Assembly (NCBI GenBank): GCA_947184155.2
Contig: CAMXCT020000454.1
Span: 185,298-249,297, forward strand
Source of the DNA: Cladocopium goreaui
Lineage: Eukaryota > Sar > Dinophyceae > Suessiales > Symbiodiniaceae
Length of the DNA stretch: 64,000 nt
Reading direction: 5' to 3'
Shown: positions 12,301 to 20,044 of the stretch, piece after piece
Layout of the letters: each line of letters opens with the position of its first letter
How positions within the stretch are numbered: position 1 is the first letter of the stretch
Position numbers and translations under genes: made by a program
The notes under the pieces: model-generated
What the model was told of the DNA's origin: nothing
What the model saw: the letters and a program-made list of their open reading frames with translations, nothing else
The model's database searches: none

Positions 12301-14391
12301 GCTGAGAACGTCATGAAAGAGGCCAGAAAACGTGGACACAATGTGGGGCAATCTATGTCCTTGGAAACTGGTTGGAACTTCTTGGATGCCAATGACAGGT
12401 TCAAAGCTTACAACAAGATCAGAGATGAAAAGCCTTTTTGCGTGGTTTTAGCATTTCCTTGCAATGGTTTCAGCCCTCTTCAACGTTTGAATGGACTTCA
12501 TCCCGAAAGAAAAGCAGAAAGAAGGGCGATTGGTCGTGAACTCATGAAGTTTGCCTTGGAAATAGCTGAACTGCAAATCGGAGAAGGTCGTCATGTCATC
12601 TTGGAAAACCCTCGAGGCAGTGAAGCTTGGAATGAACCTGAGATGCTGAGTTTTCTTGAGGAGAATGAGCTCTACGCCGCTATCTTTGACCAATGCCGTT
12701 TTGGCCTCAAAAGCCTTTCTGGTTGGTTGCACAAGAAGCCAACGAGAGTGGTGAGCTCAAGTTCAGATGTTGCTGCGGAACTGGATGGAGTGACTTGCAT
12801 GCGCAACCACCTTCATGCGCCAGTTCTGGGCGGCTCTCATGTGACAGCCCGTGCGGGCATCTACCCGAAGCCTTTGGCACGCGCCATGGTTAGGGGCCTT
12901 GAGAAGCAGTTTGAACGAGAGTTTGCTCCTCGTGAAGCTCTTGTTGCCGAAATTGGAGAGGATGTTGAGGAGGAGGAATTGGCTTTTGAAGGCGGTGGAT
13001 TGGTGATGCCTCAAGATGATGGCAGTGATGTGGAGGACGAAGCGGATTCAAAAGGAACTGCAATTCCTGTTTCTTCTGGCATGCGTGCAACAATCCTTCG
13101 ACTTCACCAAAACACTGGCCACAGATCGGGCAAAAGGTTAGCTCGAGCCCTAGCCATAGCGGGTGCACCTGCAGAAGCAATTCAGGCGGCAAAGCAACTA
13201 CAATGCTCAGTATGCCAAGAGCGGCAACCACCTCGTGCACGTCGCCCTGCTTCTCTTCCTATGCCTCGTGACATGGGTGACCAAATCCATGTGGACTTGC
13301 TGGAAGTTTTTGACACCAGCGAGAAGAAGTACGTAGTGGCCCATGCAACTGATGCCGCTACACGGTTTCAGGTGGCTGAGATTTTGCCAGACAAGTCAAC
13401 CAAGTCTGTGGTGCGCTTCCTTTCTACCAGATGGATTGCAACATTTGGCCCTCCGAGAGTGATGGTCGTGGACCAAGGCAGAGAATTTGTGTCTTGGGAA
13501 ATGGAGGAATATGCTGGAAGCCAATCAATTCTTTTGCACCACATCGCCGTTCAGGCGCCCTGGCAAAATGGAATTGCAGAAAGAAGCGGTGGCGTGTTAA
13601 AAGCCTTGCTAGCCGCCATCGTCACTTCTCAAAGTGTCCTTGGACTGGAGGACATGCAGGTAGCCTTGGCCGAGGCTACATCAGCTTACAATGGCGACAT
13701 CAATGAATTGGGTGCCTCCCCTTTTCAGGCAGCCATTGGACGTCAGCCACGAATGGTTGGTGACGTGTTGGGTGGCATTCAAACCAGGCTTGCGGAGCAT
13801 GGACTCATAGGCTCCAAGCCTTCGCTGGCTAGACAGTTGGCCATGCGAGAAGTTGCCAAAATAGGAATGACCCGCCTTCACTTCAGCCGAAGTTTGCGGA
13901 AGGCAGAGCTAGCACGATCGCGAAACCCAACCATTGAGCAGCTTCCAGAGCCTGGCACAATCTGCTACTTCTACAGGCCTTTGAAGTACAACAACAAGAC
14001 AGCGCCGTCCAAGAAGAAGCTCACTCTGAAACGTTGGCATGGCCCTGCACTTCTTTTGGCCATTGAAGGCAGAAGCTCTGGATACTTGAGCTACAAGGGG
14101 CAATTGACCAAATGCGCCCTGGAGCACATTCGTGCAGCCAGCACGATGGAACAGATAGCTGCAGATTCATGGCGTGAAGCCATCGAAGAAGCTGTTGAGG
14201 CTGCCACCTTGGACTTGTCGGCCCGTGGACTTCCTTTGGCCGATGGTGGCGATGGAACTGCTGTTCAACAACCAGCTGCTGTGATGCCAATGCCTGGCAC
14301 TCCTGCCTTCTTGCCCTCATCTTCAGCAGCTGCAGTTCCAGAACAAGCAATGCCGGTTGGCGATGACTTGCCTCCGGTAGCGCCTCAATAA
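9310..14391 (+). CDS. pol: Polyprotein: nucleocapsid, aspartic protease, methyltransferase-like domain, integrase
   Basis: Open frame in phase with gag, ending at TAA 14389-14391. Counting residues from a GTG at 9370: zinc knuckle C176-x2-C179-x4-H184-x6-C191; protease motif at D275-S-A, with a second-half LLGRDFLESIGA; methyltransferase-like domain about 965-1150, with VTEVYTSAE (971), AFPCNGFSPLQ (1028) and LENPRGS (1078); integrase zinc site H1246-x4-H1251-x27-C1279-x2-C1282; catalytic D1309, D1368 and E1404, giving D-x35-E. Between about residues 560 and 831 this frame reads as a low-complexity R/S/G/Q chain, while the next frame carries a far more protein-like sequence, so the true product there may come from the other frame. 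The stretch from 11863 (ATG) on could be translated separately. Confidence 0.85.
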   Translation, partial: YETIEREVLRLFKDLHSQDPLVRKSFGDSNNKGGSLMQRFLTSQNPSSKPSSYAPSMASSVPRSHRTSTTSGSSRFSGFRKPFPARQAMVSEAEDPEPDDEAELLEDENEAEPNLEDMLKSEAEALAAELDDAADNGVDASTLQEIEESVETAAEALLTMKEARTKLQEVKRDRGYMKPSDGASKTNPKKTAKNPCFDCGLPGHWAGDPECGKPGQGLARKSSLKKPSGRHVKVVETLNTEHVDDVKGESHEVLTVSAQPLSQSFVAALEDAHSVTKEALIAQLAEDKRLVGALDSACNRTCAGPDWLKGYLHGLQSAPESIRSLVTSKPEHETFRFGNGGTKVSDMRWRLPTVIGGRLFCFWCSVVPVPSLGLLLGRDFLESIGADLSFSRRELCCERLGAEKIQLKQLAAGHYLLPLIPAAWPGVGSQRWRRIGQDGIIELQMSTPDWLNYCFKGQRSLRVAKHDHLLTEHSVHVGNLVCTVMSSPVSGPSVQATSMRSSSEHREPTPSSTTRTTSRTSVRNASAKARRASRQVAQNVPQAERAHAVGRKRRPALAFTKAFLALSALSIPLDVINRQMVGASAQAGFSRGDLKAPFQVGGRHEAVHNGQSGRIHTPERTHWPQIGVLRGSDGGGHVASSSNERHGQQDPKGRSSRSCGRSQAACQRQQARSRGPDLDWTEGRTSFTTRGLGETCSPSPSNSWRQGHHRGDQRKGEANGGHPQREACAADRCKVNSQSQSCQAEKPSQRCERFVNVFRGAPTVSSSRSGGKLDSTVGSNESLAAGTAPSAGGGSHGGGREIGSGVDDFRGLQASSRSDAGGLLRGRPESTIRGRRPGGSDTGADRSSGGSMNFPDFNPFSLNQKIKSGQAQMIAQAWQKHEVDRLKTSWGPAKIRETLVADYENDFWHALTEETFIQPMVFDFESFAVSDANAVEKNSKTSKNAKISEYKQFSKNAKVPPNVKVPANDLATKNVNRSEPCAGSSKVKPFVTEVYTSAENVMKEARKRGHNVGQSMSLETGWNFLDANDRFKAYNKIRDEKPFCVVLAFPCNGFSPLQRLNGLHPERKAERRAIGRELMKFALEIAELQIGEGRHVILENPRGSEAWNEPEMLSFLEENELYAAIFDQCRFGLKSLSGWLHKKPTRVVSSSSDVAAELDGVTCMRNHLHAPVLGGSHVTARAGIYPKPLARAMVRGLEKQFEREFAPREALVAEIGEDVEEEELAFEGGGLVMPQDDGSDVEDEADSKGTAIPVSSGMRATILRLHQNTGHRSGKRLARALAIAGAPAEAIQAAKQLQCSVCQERQPPRARRPASLPMPRDMGDQIHVDLLEVFDTSEKKYVVAHATDAATRFQVAEILPDKSTKSVVRFLSTRWIATFGPPRVMVVDQGREFVSWEMEEYAGSQSILLHHIAVQAPWQNGIAERSGGVLKALLAAIVTSQSVLGLEDMQVALAEATSAYNGDINELGASPFQAAIGRQPRMVGDVLGGIQTRLAEHGLIGSKPSLARQLAMREVAKIGMTRLHFSRSLRKAELARSRNPTIEQLPEPGTICYFYRPLKYNNKTAPSKKKLTLKRWHGPALLLAIEGRSSGYLSYKGQLTKCALEHIRAASTMEQIAADSWREAIEEAVEAATLDLSARGLPLADGGDGTAVQQPAAVMPMPGTPAFLPSSSAAAVPEQAMPVGDDLPPVAPQ
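10880..11866 (+). CDS. Overlapping 328-codon open frame inside pol, ending at an ATGA junction
   Basis: An ATG at 10880 opens a frame shifted by one base relative to pol that stays open for 987 nt, to TGA 11864-11866. From about 11045 its product looks like a real protein: alternating charged and hydrophobic helix (EQARKQVSAGVISKRHFKLA), a GPKGGLPSLRGDLVRLAALL block, a K/A/P linker, then a coiled-coil segment (LQDQVASLTAQLEAMKALL) and an acidic tail. The pol frame over the same bases is simple R/S/G/Q sequence. The stop overlaps ATG 11863-11865 of the pol frame as ATGA, an arrangement known from termination-reinitiation. Either the polyprotein enters and leaves this frame by frameshifting or reinitiation, or two indels displaced it in this copy. 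No function is recognised. Confidence 0.65.
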   Translation: MLVPKLGVQAGRWRRMFLKLNERMLWAARGVLLWLLQRPFLRFLPFPYPSTSSTDKWLEQARKQVSAGVISKRHFKLAVAMKQFTMANLGEFIRLRGRIGLKLAFCEDPTVEGMLQALPMKGMANKIRKAVQAEAVAAAKQLASDNKREAEARTLIGPKGGLPSLRGDLVRLAALLQVTLGDKDTIEVIKEKVKPMVAILKEKPVQPTAAKSTAKAKAAKPKSHPKDASASSMSSEVRPLSVLQDQVASLTAQLEAMKALLPEQHQVPVVDLMEVDAKSEVESMTSGDYKQVQEAMLEDCYGDALRAQYGDVDLVDLTQEQIEAVVDP

Positions 14392-14403
14392 CTTGCTGGT
14401 GCC

Positions 14404-16959
14404 TTGATGCCTGCCTCTGCACCAGGATCGACTGTGCCTTCCAGAAGACTGAGTGAGGCGACGTTTGAACGAGCCACCACAGATGGACTTTCAAGTGGAC
14501 TCGGCGATGGACTTCGAAAACGAGCCTCAAGCTTTGCAAGCCAGTTGCAGGGCGTCATGGAACAGGCACAACGTCAACGTTTGGCAGATCCTACAGGAAC
14601 CAAACGAGCTGCAGACACATCACTGGAAAGATTGAAGGCTGAATCCTCTGAGCCTCCTGATCCTCAACCTGATGAACCTCCAGTGATCACAGCAACTTCA
14701 TCTACTGAGCCTGTTGCAGAAGCATTGCAGACCACGAGAGAAGATGTTTTGTCCAGTTTGGGCGATCCTCCACTACACCCATTGCAACACATCTACAATG
14801 CTGCCTGTGAAGACAGACTCAACCCTACTGAAGTGCGTGTGAAAGATCATGGTTCTTGGGATGGCAGATGGCCGTTACCCTCAAGAACGGAATGGCATGT
14901 TCACCAACGGCTTGGACTTCCTTGGCCTTGTGGGCATGATGATCTGGTTGAAAATGATGTGATGGCAGTTCAAGCCAATCGCAAAGAATTTCACTGGCGC
15001 TCCATGAGTGATGCTGAAAAGGCTGAGTTCAAGATTGCAGCCGAACAAGCTTGGAGTGTTTGGAAGGAGAATGATGCGGTTGAAGAACTATCTCCTGAAG
15101 AATCTCAACGAGTGCGTAAGAGACTGAAGAGAGAAGGCCAGCAGGGGAAGATTCTCACCCCCAGATACGTGTTCACCGACAAACACGAAGGCCTTCGCAC
15201 TGAGCAGAACAAGTTGCCTCTCCGTGCACGAGCGCGCATTGTTGTTCCTGGTTTCAAGGACATCTTTTCATTTGGACTTCGAAAGGATGCTCCTACATGT
15301 TCAAGACTGGCCCAACATTTCCTCTTGACCTTGACGGCATGTTTCAATGTAATGGCTGTTGGAGCTGACCTTGCCTGGACTTTGCTTTCAGCCGACATCA
15401 AGTCAGCCTTCATGAAAGGAGATGCCTACATGGATGGGACCAGAGAGCTGTTCATGGAGAACATCCGAGGAGCCCTTGATGAGCCTCGCCTGCCTTTTCC
15501 TGGACTTGCCAGGATACGCAAAGGAGTTTTTGGTTTGAGTGATGCGCCGAGACGTTGGTATTTGAGGTTGAACAAGTCCCTGATTCAGCAGGGATGGCAA
15601 AGAACTACACTGGACTACGCCTGTTGGGTTCTGTGGTCGCCATGTGGAACAAGGTTGGATGGTGTCCTCATCTCACATGTGGATGATTTGCTTTTGGGCG
15701 GAAACCGCCGAGCTGTCGCCAAACTTCAAGAGCTTGGACGAGAGTTGGGGTTCGGAAGCACCTCAGAGAAGGACATTACCTATTGTGGTAAGCGCATCCG
15801 CCAATGGGATGACGGCCACATCACCATCACCATGGAGGAGTACCACAGCAACCTGAAGACAGTGAACATTCCTGTGCCTCGCAGAGCCAACCCAGACTCA
15901 GACTTGACGGAGATGGAACGACGTCAACTTCGTGCAATCCTTGGTTCACTACAATGGCTGGTTGCTCAACTGCGATTTGATTTGGGTTTTCAGCTCAGCA
16001 CCTTGCAAGGTGAACCGCCGAAGATCAGCACCCTGATGAAGGCGAATCTGCTTGTCAAGCGCTTCAAGCAGGACCCTGACTTTGCCCTGACCTTCAAGCC
16101 GATGGATTTGAAGGGAGCTGGAATCATGGTGGTAACCGATGCCAGTTTGGGGAATGTCACCAAAGCTGGCGGAGCTGAAGGAACTGTGTCGGAAAAGGTG
16201 TTTAGCCAAAGCGCCTACTACGTCCTCTTAGCCGACAAGGACCTCTTGGCTGGACGAGAAGGAAGCTTCTCAGTGCTGGACGCAAGAAGCCACAGACTTC
16301 CTCGAGTATGCCGCTCTACATACGGAGCAGAGCTGCTGGGAGCAGAAGAAGCATTTGATGTTGGATGTTTCTGCCGTGGCTGGTGGGCGATGTTGCAAGG
16401 CCTTCCCATCGAACACAAACGTGCTGAAGAAGTCATGGACTGCATTCCTTTGGCAGTCATCACAGATGCACGCGATGTCTACGACAAAGGGTCTTCAGAC
16501 ACACCTTCGTACGGATCTCAAAAATCCCTGGCGTTCACAGTGGCCTGGATTCGTGGAGTCCTTAGCAAACCCAACACCATGCTCAAGTGGACATCGACGG
16601 AGAACCTCTTCGTGGATTGCGGGACGAAAGACATGAGCGCTGAGCATGTGCATAAGATTCTTAGCAGCTGCCGATGGAGCGTGACCTTCAACCAAGAGTT
16701 TGTCAAGCAGAAGCAGAAGACGAAGCCGAAGAAGCTCGCTGGTGGAAGCTGTGAGAGTCTGCTGGTAGGTAGTGCTTTGGGTGAAAACTCACCTATTTAC
16801 CCATACCTAGCTCAGCTTAGTGCAAGCCCTGGATGGCACCAACGCGAAGGTGTCCTGATCAATGTGGCACGCCATGCAAAGTCTTTCAGAACTCCAGGAG
16901 CCCGTGTGGATCCAAAGAAATTTCCTTTGAGAACCACGTATGACGTATGCCAGAATTGA
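14404..16959 (+). CDS. pol: Reverse transcriptase and RNase H (copia type)
   Basis: 851 residues in the same frame as the integrase segment, four codons after its TAA; the first ATG is at 14407. The RVT_2-type reverse transcriptase shows RARIVVPGF, SADIKSAFMKG (D331), VFGLSDAPRRWY and the active-site SHVDDLLLGG (D427, D428), where H replaces the usual Y before VDD. RNase H follows, with D579 in VVTDAS, E643 in YGAELL, D688 in VITDARD and a terminal D738 in FVDCGTKD, a variant of the copia ADxxTK end. It copies element RNA into DNA. All catalytic residues are present. The TAA at 14389 separates it from integrase, which is odd because copia elements normally make one polyprotein. Confidence 0.9.
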   Translation: MMPASAPGSTVPSRRLSEATFERATTDGLSSGLGDGLRKRASSFASQLQGVMEQAQRQRLADPTGTKRAADTSLERLKAESSEPPDPQPDEPPVITATSSTEPVAEALQTTREDVLSSLGDPPLHPLQHIYNAACEDRLNPTEVRVKDHGSWDGRWPLPSRTEWHVHQRLGLPWPCGHDDLVENDVMAVQANRKEFHWRSMSDAEKAEFKIAAEQAWSVWKENDAVEELSPEESQRVRKRLKREGQQGKILTPRYVFTDKHEGLRTEQNKLPLRARARIVVPGFKDIFSFGLRKDAPTCSRLAQHFLLTLTACFNVMAVGADLAWTLLSADIKSAFMKGDAYMDGTRELFMENIRGALDEPRLPFPGLARIRKGVFGLSDAPRRWYLRLNKSLIQQGWQRTTLDYACWVLWSPCGTRLDGVLISHVDDLLLGGNRRAVAKLQELGRELGFGSTSEKDITYCGKRIRQWDDGHITITMEEYHSNLKTVNIPVPRRANPDSDLTEMERRQLRAILGSLQWLVAQLRFDLGFQLSTLQGEPPKISTLMKANLLVKRFKQDPDFALTFKPMDLKGAGIMVVTDASLGNVTKAGGAEGTVSEKVFSQSAYYVLLADKDLLAGREGSFSVLDARSHRLPRVCRSTYGAELLGAEEAFDVGCFCRGWWAMLQGLPIEHKRAEEVMDCIPLAVITDARDVYDKGSSDTPSYGSQKSLAFTVAWIRGVLSKPNTMLKWTSTENLFVDCGTKDMSAEHVHKILSSCRWSVTFNQEFVKQKQKTKPKKLAGGSCESLLVGSALGENSPIYPYLAQLSASPGWHQREGVLINVARHAKSFRTPGARVDPKKFPLRTTYDVCQN

Positions 16960-17106
16960 CCATCCAGACGGGAAGTCAGACTGGAGAGTTTTGGAAGAAG
17001 GTACAGAATATGGCATTTTGCCAAATCCCCATGCGCTTTTGGGCACCATAGCTGGCATTTTGGTGACGGTGTATCGTTCACAAGCTACAAATAAAATAGA
17101 ATCAAC

Positions 17107-17282
17107 TGAAGAATCATGCACTTAGCTTGGAACGACTGGCATGAACCACTTGCCAATACACCTGACTCCATGTTGCCGCTGCCATTTACTTTCAATGTAT
17201 CTGACGTAGGCCTAAAGCCATATGCTGCTACGCCTGCACCGGAAACAGCTGCTGCCGCTAGCTTTTGCAGCTGGATTTGTCA
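17107..17282 (+). repeat. 3' LTR of the copia element
   Basis: Identical to the 5' LTR over 176 bp and followed by the AAGAT duplication (17283-17287). Just upstream, AAATAAAATAGAA (17090-17102) is the only purine-rich run and a weak polypurine-tract candidate. Confidence 0.96.
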
Positions 17283-17287
17283 AAGAT

Positions 17288-17960
17288 AAAGTGCTTCTCG
17301 GGCGCAGCTATCATCTTGCATTGATCGTTCATAATGTTTCATAATATAGTATATAATTATTAATAATAATTATATACTATCCCTATATTCAAATCATGCC
17401 AAGTTGGTTTATATCCGCTAGTCTAACTGGATATATCATGATATATCATGATATAATATATCTCTTGCTGCAAGTGTTTTTTCATAGTTATGCTATGCTG
17501 TTCCTAATGACCACCCGCTCCATACGTCAGTTTATGTCTGAGTCTGGAACTTTGAAACCAACAATTGATCAAGTGGTAAGACGAGTACAGTAGGCCAAGA
17601 TGGCTACCGATAGTCAGGAACTCAACTCTTCAACTTGTTGGAGATTGCGGCGCGGTAACCCACATGAAACGTTGGGTGATTCAACTCTTGTGTCCACGCA
17701 CCGCCCCGCATATGAGTCAGATCAGTCAGTGCGCTAGAGCGGGTGACGCCAATGCTAGTTGAGAAGGGAACTGCCTAGTCTTGGAACGCAATAGCCGGTT
17801 CAGTTTGGGATCGGATACATTAGATGCACACGTCCAACCCCACACCCAGGGTCCTTTTTCAAATTTTTTTGAACCGTGTCCAGAGTTGTAATTATTCCAC
17901 TTCGAAAGAACGGATGTTGTGTGGTTAGTAATATGTGCAAACAAGCTCGTGGTAGCTAGT
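17288..17960. other. AT-rich intergenic stretch
   Basis: No gene recognised. It contains an AT palindrome around 17348-17380 (TATATAATTATTAATAATAATTATATA-like core) and a TATATCATGA duplication near 17432-17455. Confidence 0.4.
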
Positions 17961-17961
17961 C

Positions 17962-18183
17962 CTACAAGGCCTCTTTGGTGACTTTGAACCAATCGGGCAA
18001 AAACGATCTGTCGAAGTAAATGGTCTCGTAGCCAAAGTGCACAACTTCAAATTTCCGCGGTGAGAATTTGGTTTGGATGTTGTAAATTTCAGTCCCCTCC
18101 CGCGCATACATGAATGGAAGATACAGAGGGCAACAGCATTTTGGCCAAGGAAAACCGTGTACCTGTACGTCACTTGTTTCCAT
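17962..18183 (-). CDS. Possible C-terminal exon of an unrecognised - strand gene
   Basis: A 73-codon - strand frame ends at a stop at 17962-17964. It reads like a soluble protein: aromatic- and charge-balanced, with EGTEIYNIQTKFSPRKFEV and FDRSFLPDWFKVTKEAL as the last residues. Upstream on the - strand an AG precedes GTACACGG near 18163, a possible acceptor. No family is recognised and upstream exons were not found. It would point opposite to the neighbouring genes. Confidence 0.35.
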   Translation of the reverse strand: METSDVQVHGFPWPKCCCPLYLPFMYAREGTEIYNIQTKFSPRKFEVVHFGYETIYFDRSFLPDWFKVTKEAL

Positions 18184-18199
18184 TGGAGCCTCACTCAGT

Positions 18200-19204
18200 T
18201 CGTCCCTAGCTAAGCTGCAGCCTGCTTACACTGATCTTAAAGTCTTACAATATGGTGAAATCTTAGTGTGGTTTGAGGCGAGCTCCACGGATGTTTTTCC
18301 AGCCAATGTGCTGGGGTCCAAGCATGGCAAGACATCACGCAAGAGGGCTTGACATGGGGTACATAACCTCTGTGGAAGTGACATCATGCAACTTTGACAG
18401 TGGAATTCACCAGGTATGAACGAACCTTTGCGGTTTGCTCGCTGGTGTTTTGCTTCATTTTCTCTGCGTGGAGAACTTAACGCTGAGAGCTGTGGATTTC
18501 TTGGTGGTTGCTGTCTTGAGACAATGATTGTGTGCCCACCACCTTCGCAAACATCCCAGGAGAGAGATCTATTGATTTTTAAAGTCAAAGTGACTGGATT
18601 TCGACAAAATCGTTCACACAGCCGAGACAGCCGAGGTCAATTGTCAGTAGCATCACAACCTCCATGACACGGCTATCAATAGCCAGATCCAAGGAGCTGC
18701 CGCGACGATATTTCATCGGTTTGAAACTTTGGCATTTTCTTCGACCTCAAACTTATCACGGCATATTTGGGGCCCACAAATCACTGGGACCCAAACAATG
18801 ATCAAGTTATATCAGGAGACTACAAAGTTGGCTGCTCTGAAGGACTTGCAAATGTGGTGAACCTGTTGTGCATTTGCCCCACATCATATTGTTGCATGCT
18901 TTTGCACCCTTCATGCTTGCTTTGCTTCACACAACACATGGTGTCAGGAATACTTGAGAGAGCATCACATTACGAGCCGCAACTTGGTCGCACAGAACAA
19001 AATAATATGGGTCTGTCGCTTTGTCGCAATATGGGGTAATATGGGGTATATCGCGGCACCGCGCTTTACCGTATACCACTATGATATGGCCACATGGCCA
19101 TTGCTGGGACACCAAGGTACTGCATTAAGGGTCTGCATCCCAGCTGCGCCATACATTTCAGTCGCACAGTCCCAAGGGCTTTGGTCGTTTGGGATTTCTT
19201 AGGT
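18200..19204. other. Stretch without a supported gene
   Basis: Short frames on both strands overlap (+ strand 18416-18667, - strand 18226-18588), but neither shows a recognisable family or consistent splice sites. Around 19026-19041 the word TAATATGGGG is repeated. Confidence 0.35.
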
Positions 19205-20044
19205 GCAACGCAACGCTCAGTATGCATTGCAGGAGCAAAAGAGGCATGGTTCAGATTAGGTGACGCAGCTAGGGGCGCTTTACCAACTCACAATTGTTTT
19301 GGGGAGACTGTTGCATACTATTGACATTTGCGCAATTTCTTTTTCTAAGATACCAACAGGGACTGCTAATCTATAAACTTTCTTTGACCGACAAGCATTT
19401 TTGTCATTTTTTCATGGAGAAGTTTGCAGAAAGTTAAATTGGCATGTTGAACTGTGGCAAAGGCACACACCTGAAGAAGATATTGAGCTTTTGACCTTCC
19501 TGTCAGAGCCGTTGTGGGTCTCGGTCTTATCACAGCAAGTTGAACTACGTCTGTACAGCAAGTGCAGCCTGGTGCTCGTCCAAGGTTGAGCTCCGCTACG
19601 AAATTTCTATGCCAGCATTGAGGAGATTCGACAAATGCGCCTTACCAGTTCGACCACTTCAACCACCTTGAACCTGCCAGGAAGAGCGGCTTCTTCCAGA
19701 TTCTTGAGCAGGCTCAAGCTTTAGATGTTTGATGATGTGTGTTACATTCGTACATATAATTGATGATTGTTGCAATTGTCATATTGTTGGGTTCGTTGGG
19801 ACACACAACACTTCCATCAGATATTTGAAGCTTGCTTCAGTGTTTCATTGGCAAGCGTGCTAGACGCACGTGGACTTGGACGACGCAGACTCTCAAAATC
19901 TTGGCCCTTTTAATTTTGGCGCTGTTAAATGAATGTGGGGATGTGCAAGGAGAGCCCTGCTTTTACGAGGCGGCTCTGTTACAAGGTCCGGGAGAATTGG
20001 CAGCATTGTACAATGACTTGAATCATGTTCATCCATTTTCATGA
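19205..20044 (+). CDS. Candidate exons of an unrecognised + strand gene
   Basis: Three segments read like protein: about 19255-19345 (LGALYQLTIVLGRLLHTIDI), 19401-19589 (HTPEEDIELLTFLSEPLWVS), and 19832-20044 (a hydrophobic ILALLILALL run followed by GELAALYNDL). They lie on one strand within 850 bases and could be one gene with short introns. No family, start or terminator was identified. The last segment may be a membrane segment or a helical repeat. Confidence 0.3.

Larger units (their letters stand above)
8268..17287 (+). mobile_element. Complete Ty1/copia-type LTR retrotransposon with target-site duplication
   Basis: The element runs from LTR 8273-8448 to LTR 17107-17282. The two LTRs are 176 bp, base-for-base identical as read, and start TG and end CA. 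It is flanked by a 5-bp direct repeat AAGAT (8268-8272 and 17283-17287). The internal order is gag, aspartic protease, a methyltransferase-like domain, integrase, reverse transcriptase, RNase H. Integrase before reverse transcriptase is the copia (Pseudoviridae) order. Identical LTRs mean the insertion is recent. The coding part has two in-frame stops (TAG 9307-9309, TAA 14389-14391), so this copy may be non-autonomous, or it may use stop readthrough. It lies in the same orientation as the flanking genes. Confidence 0.95.
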
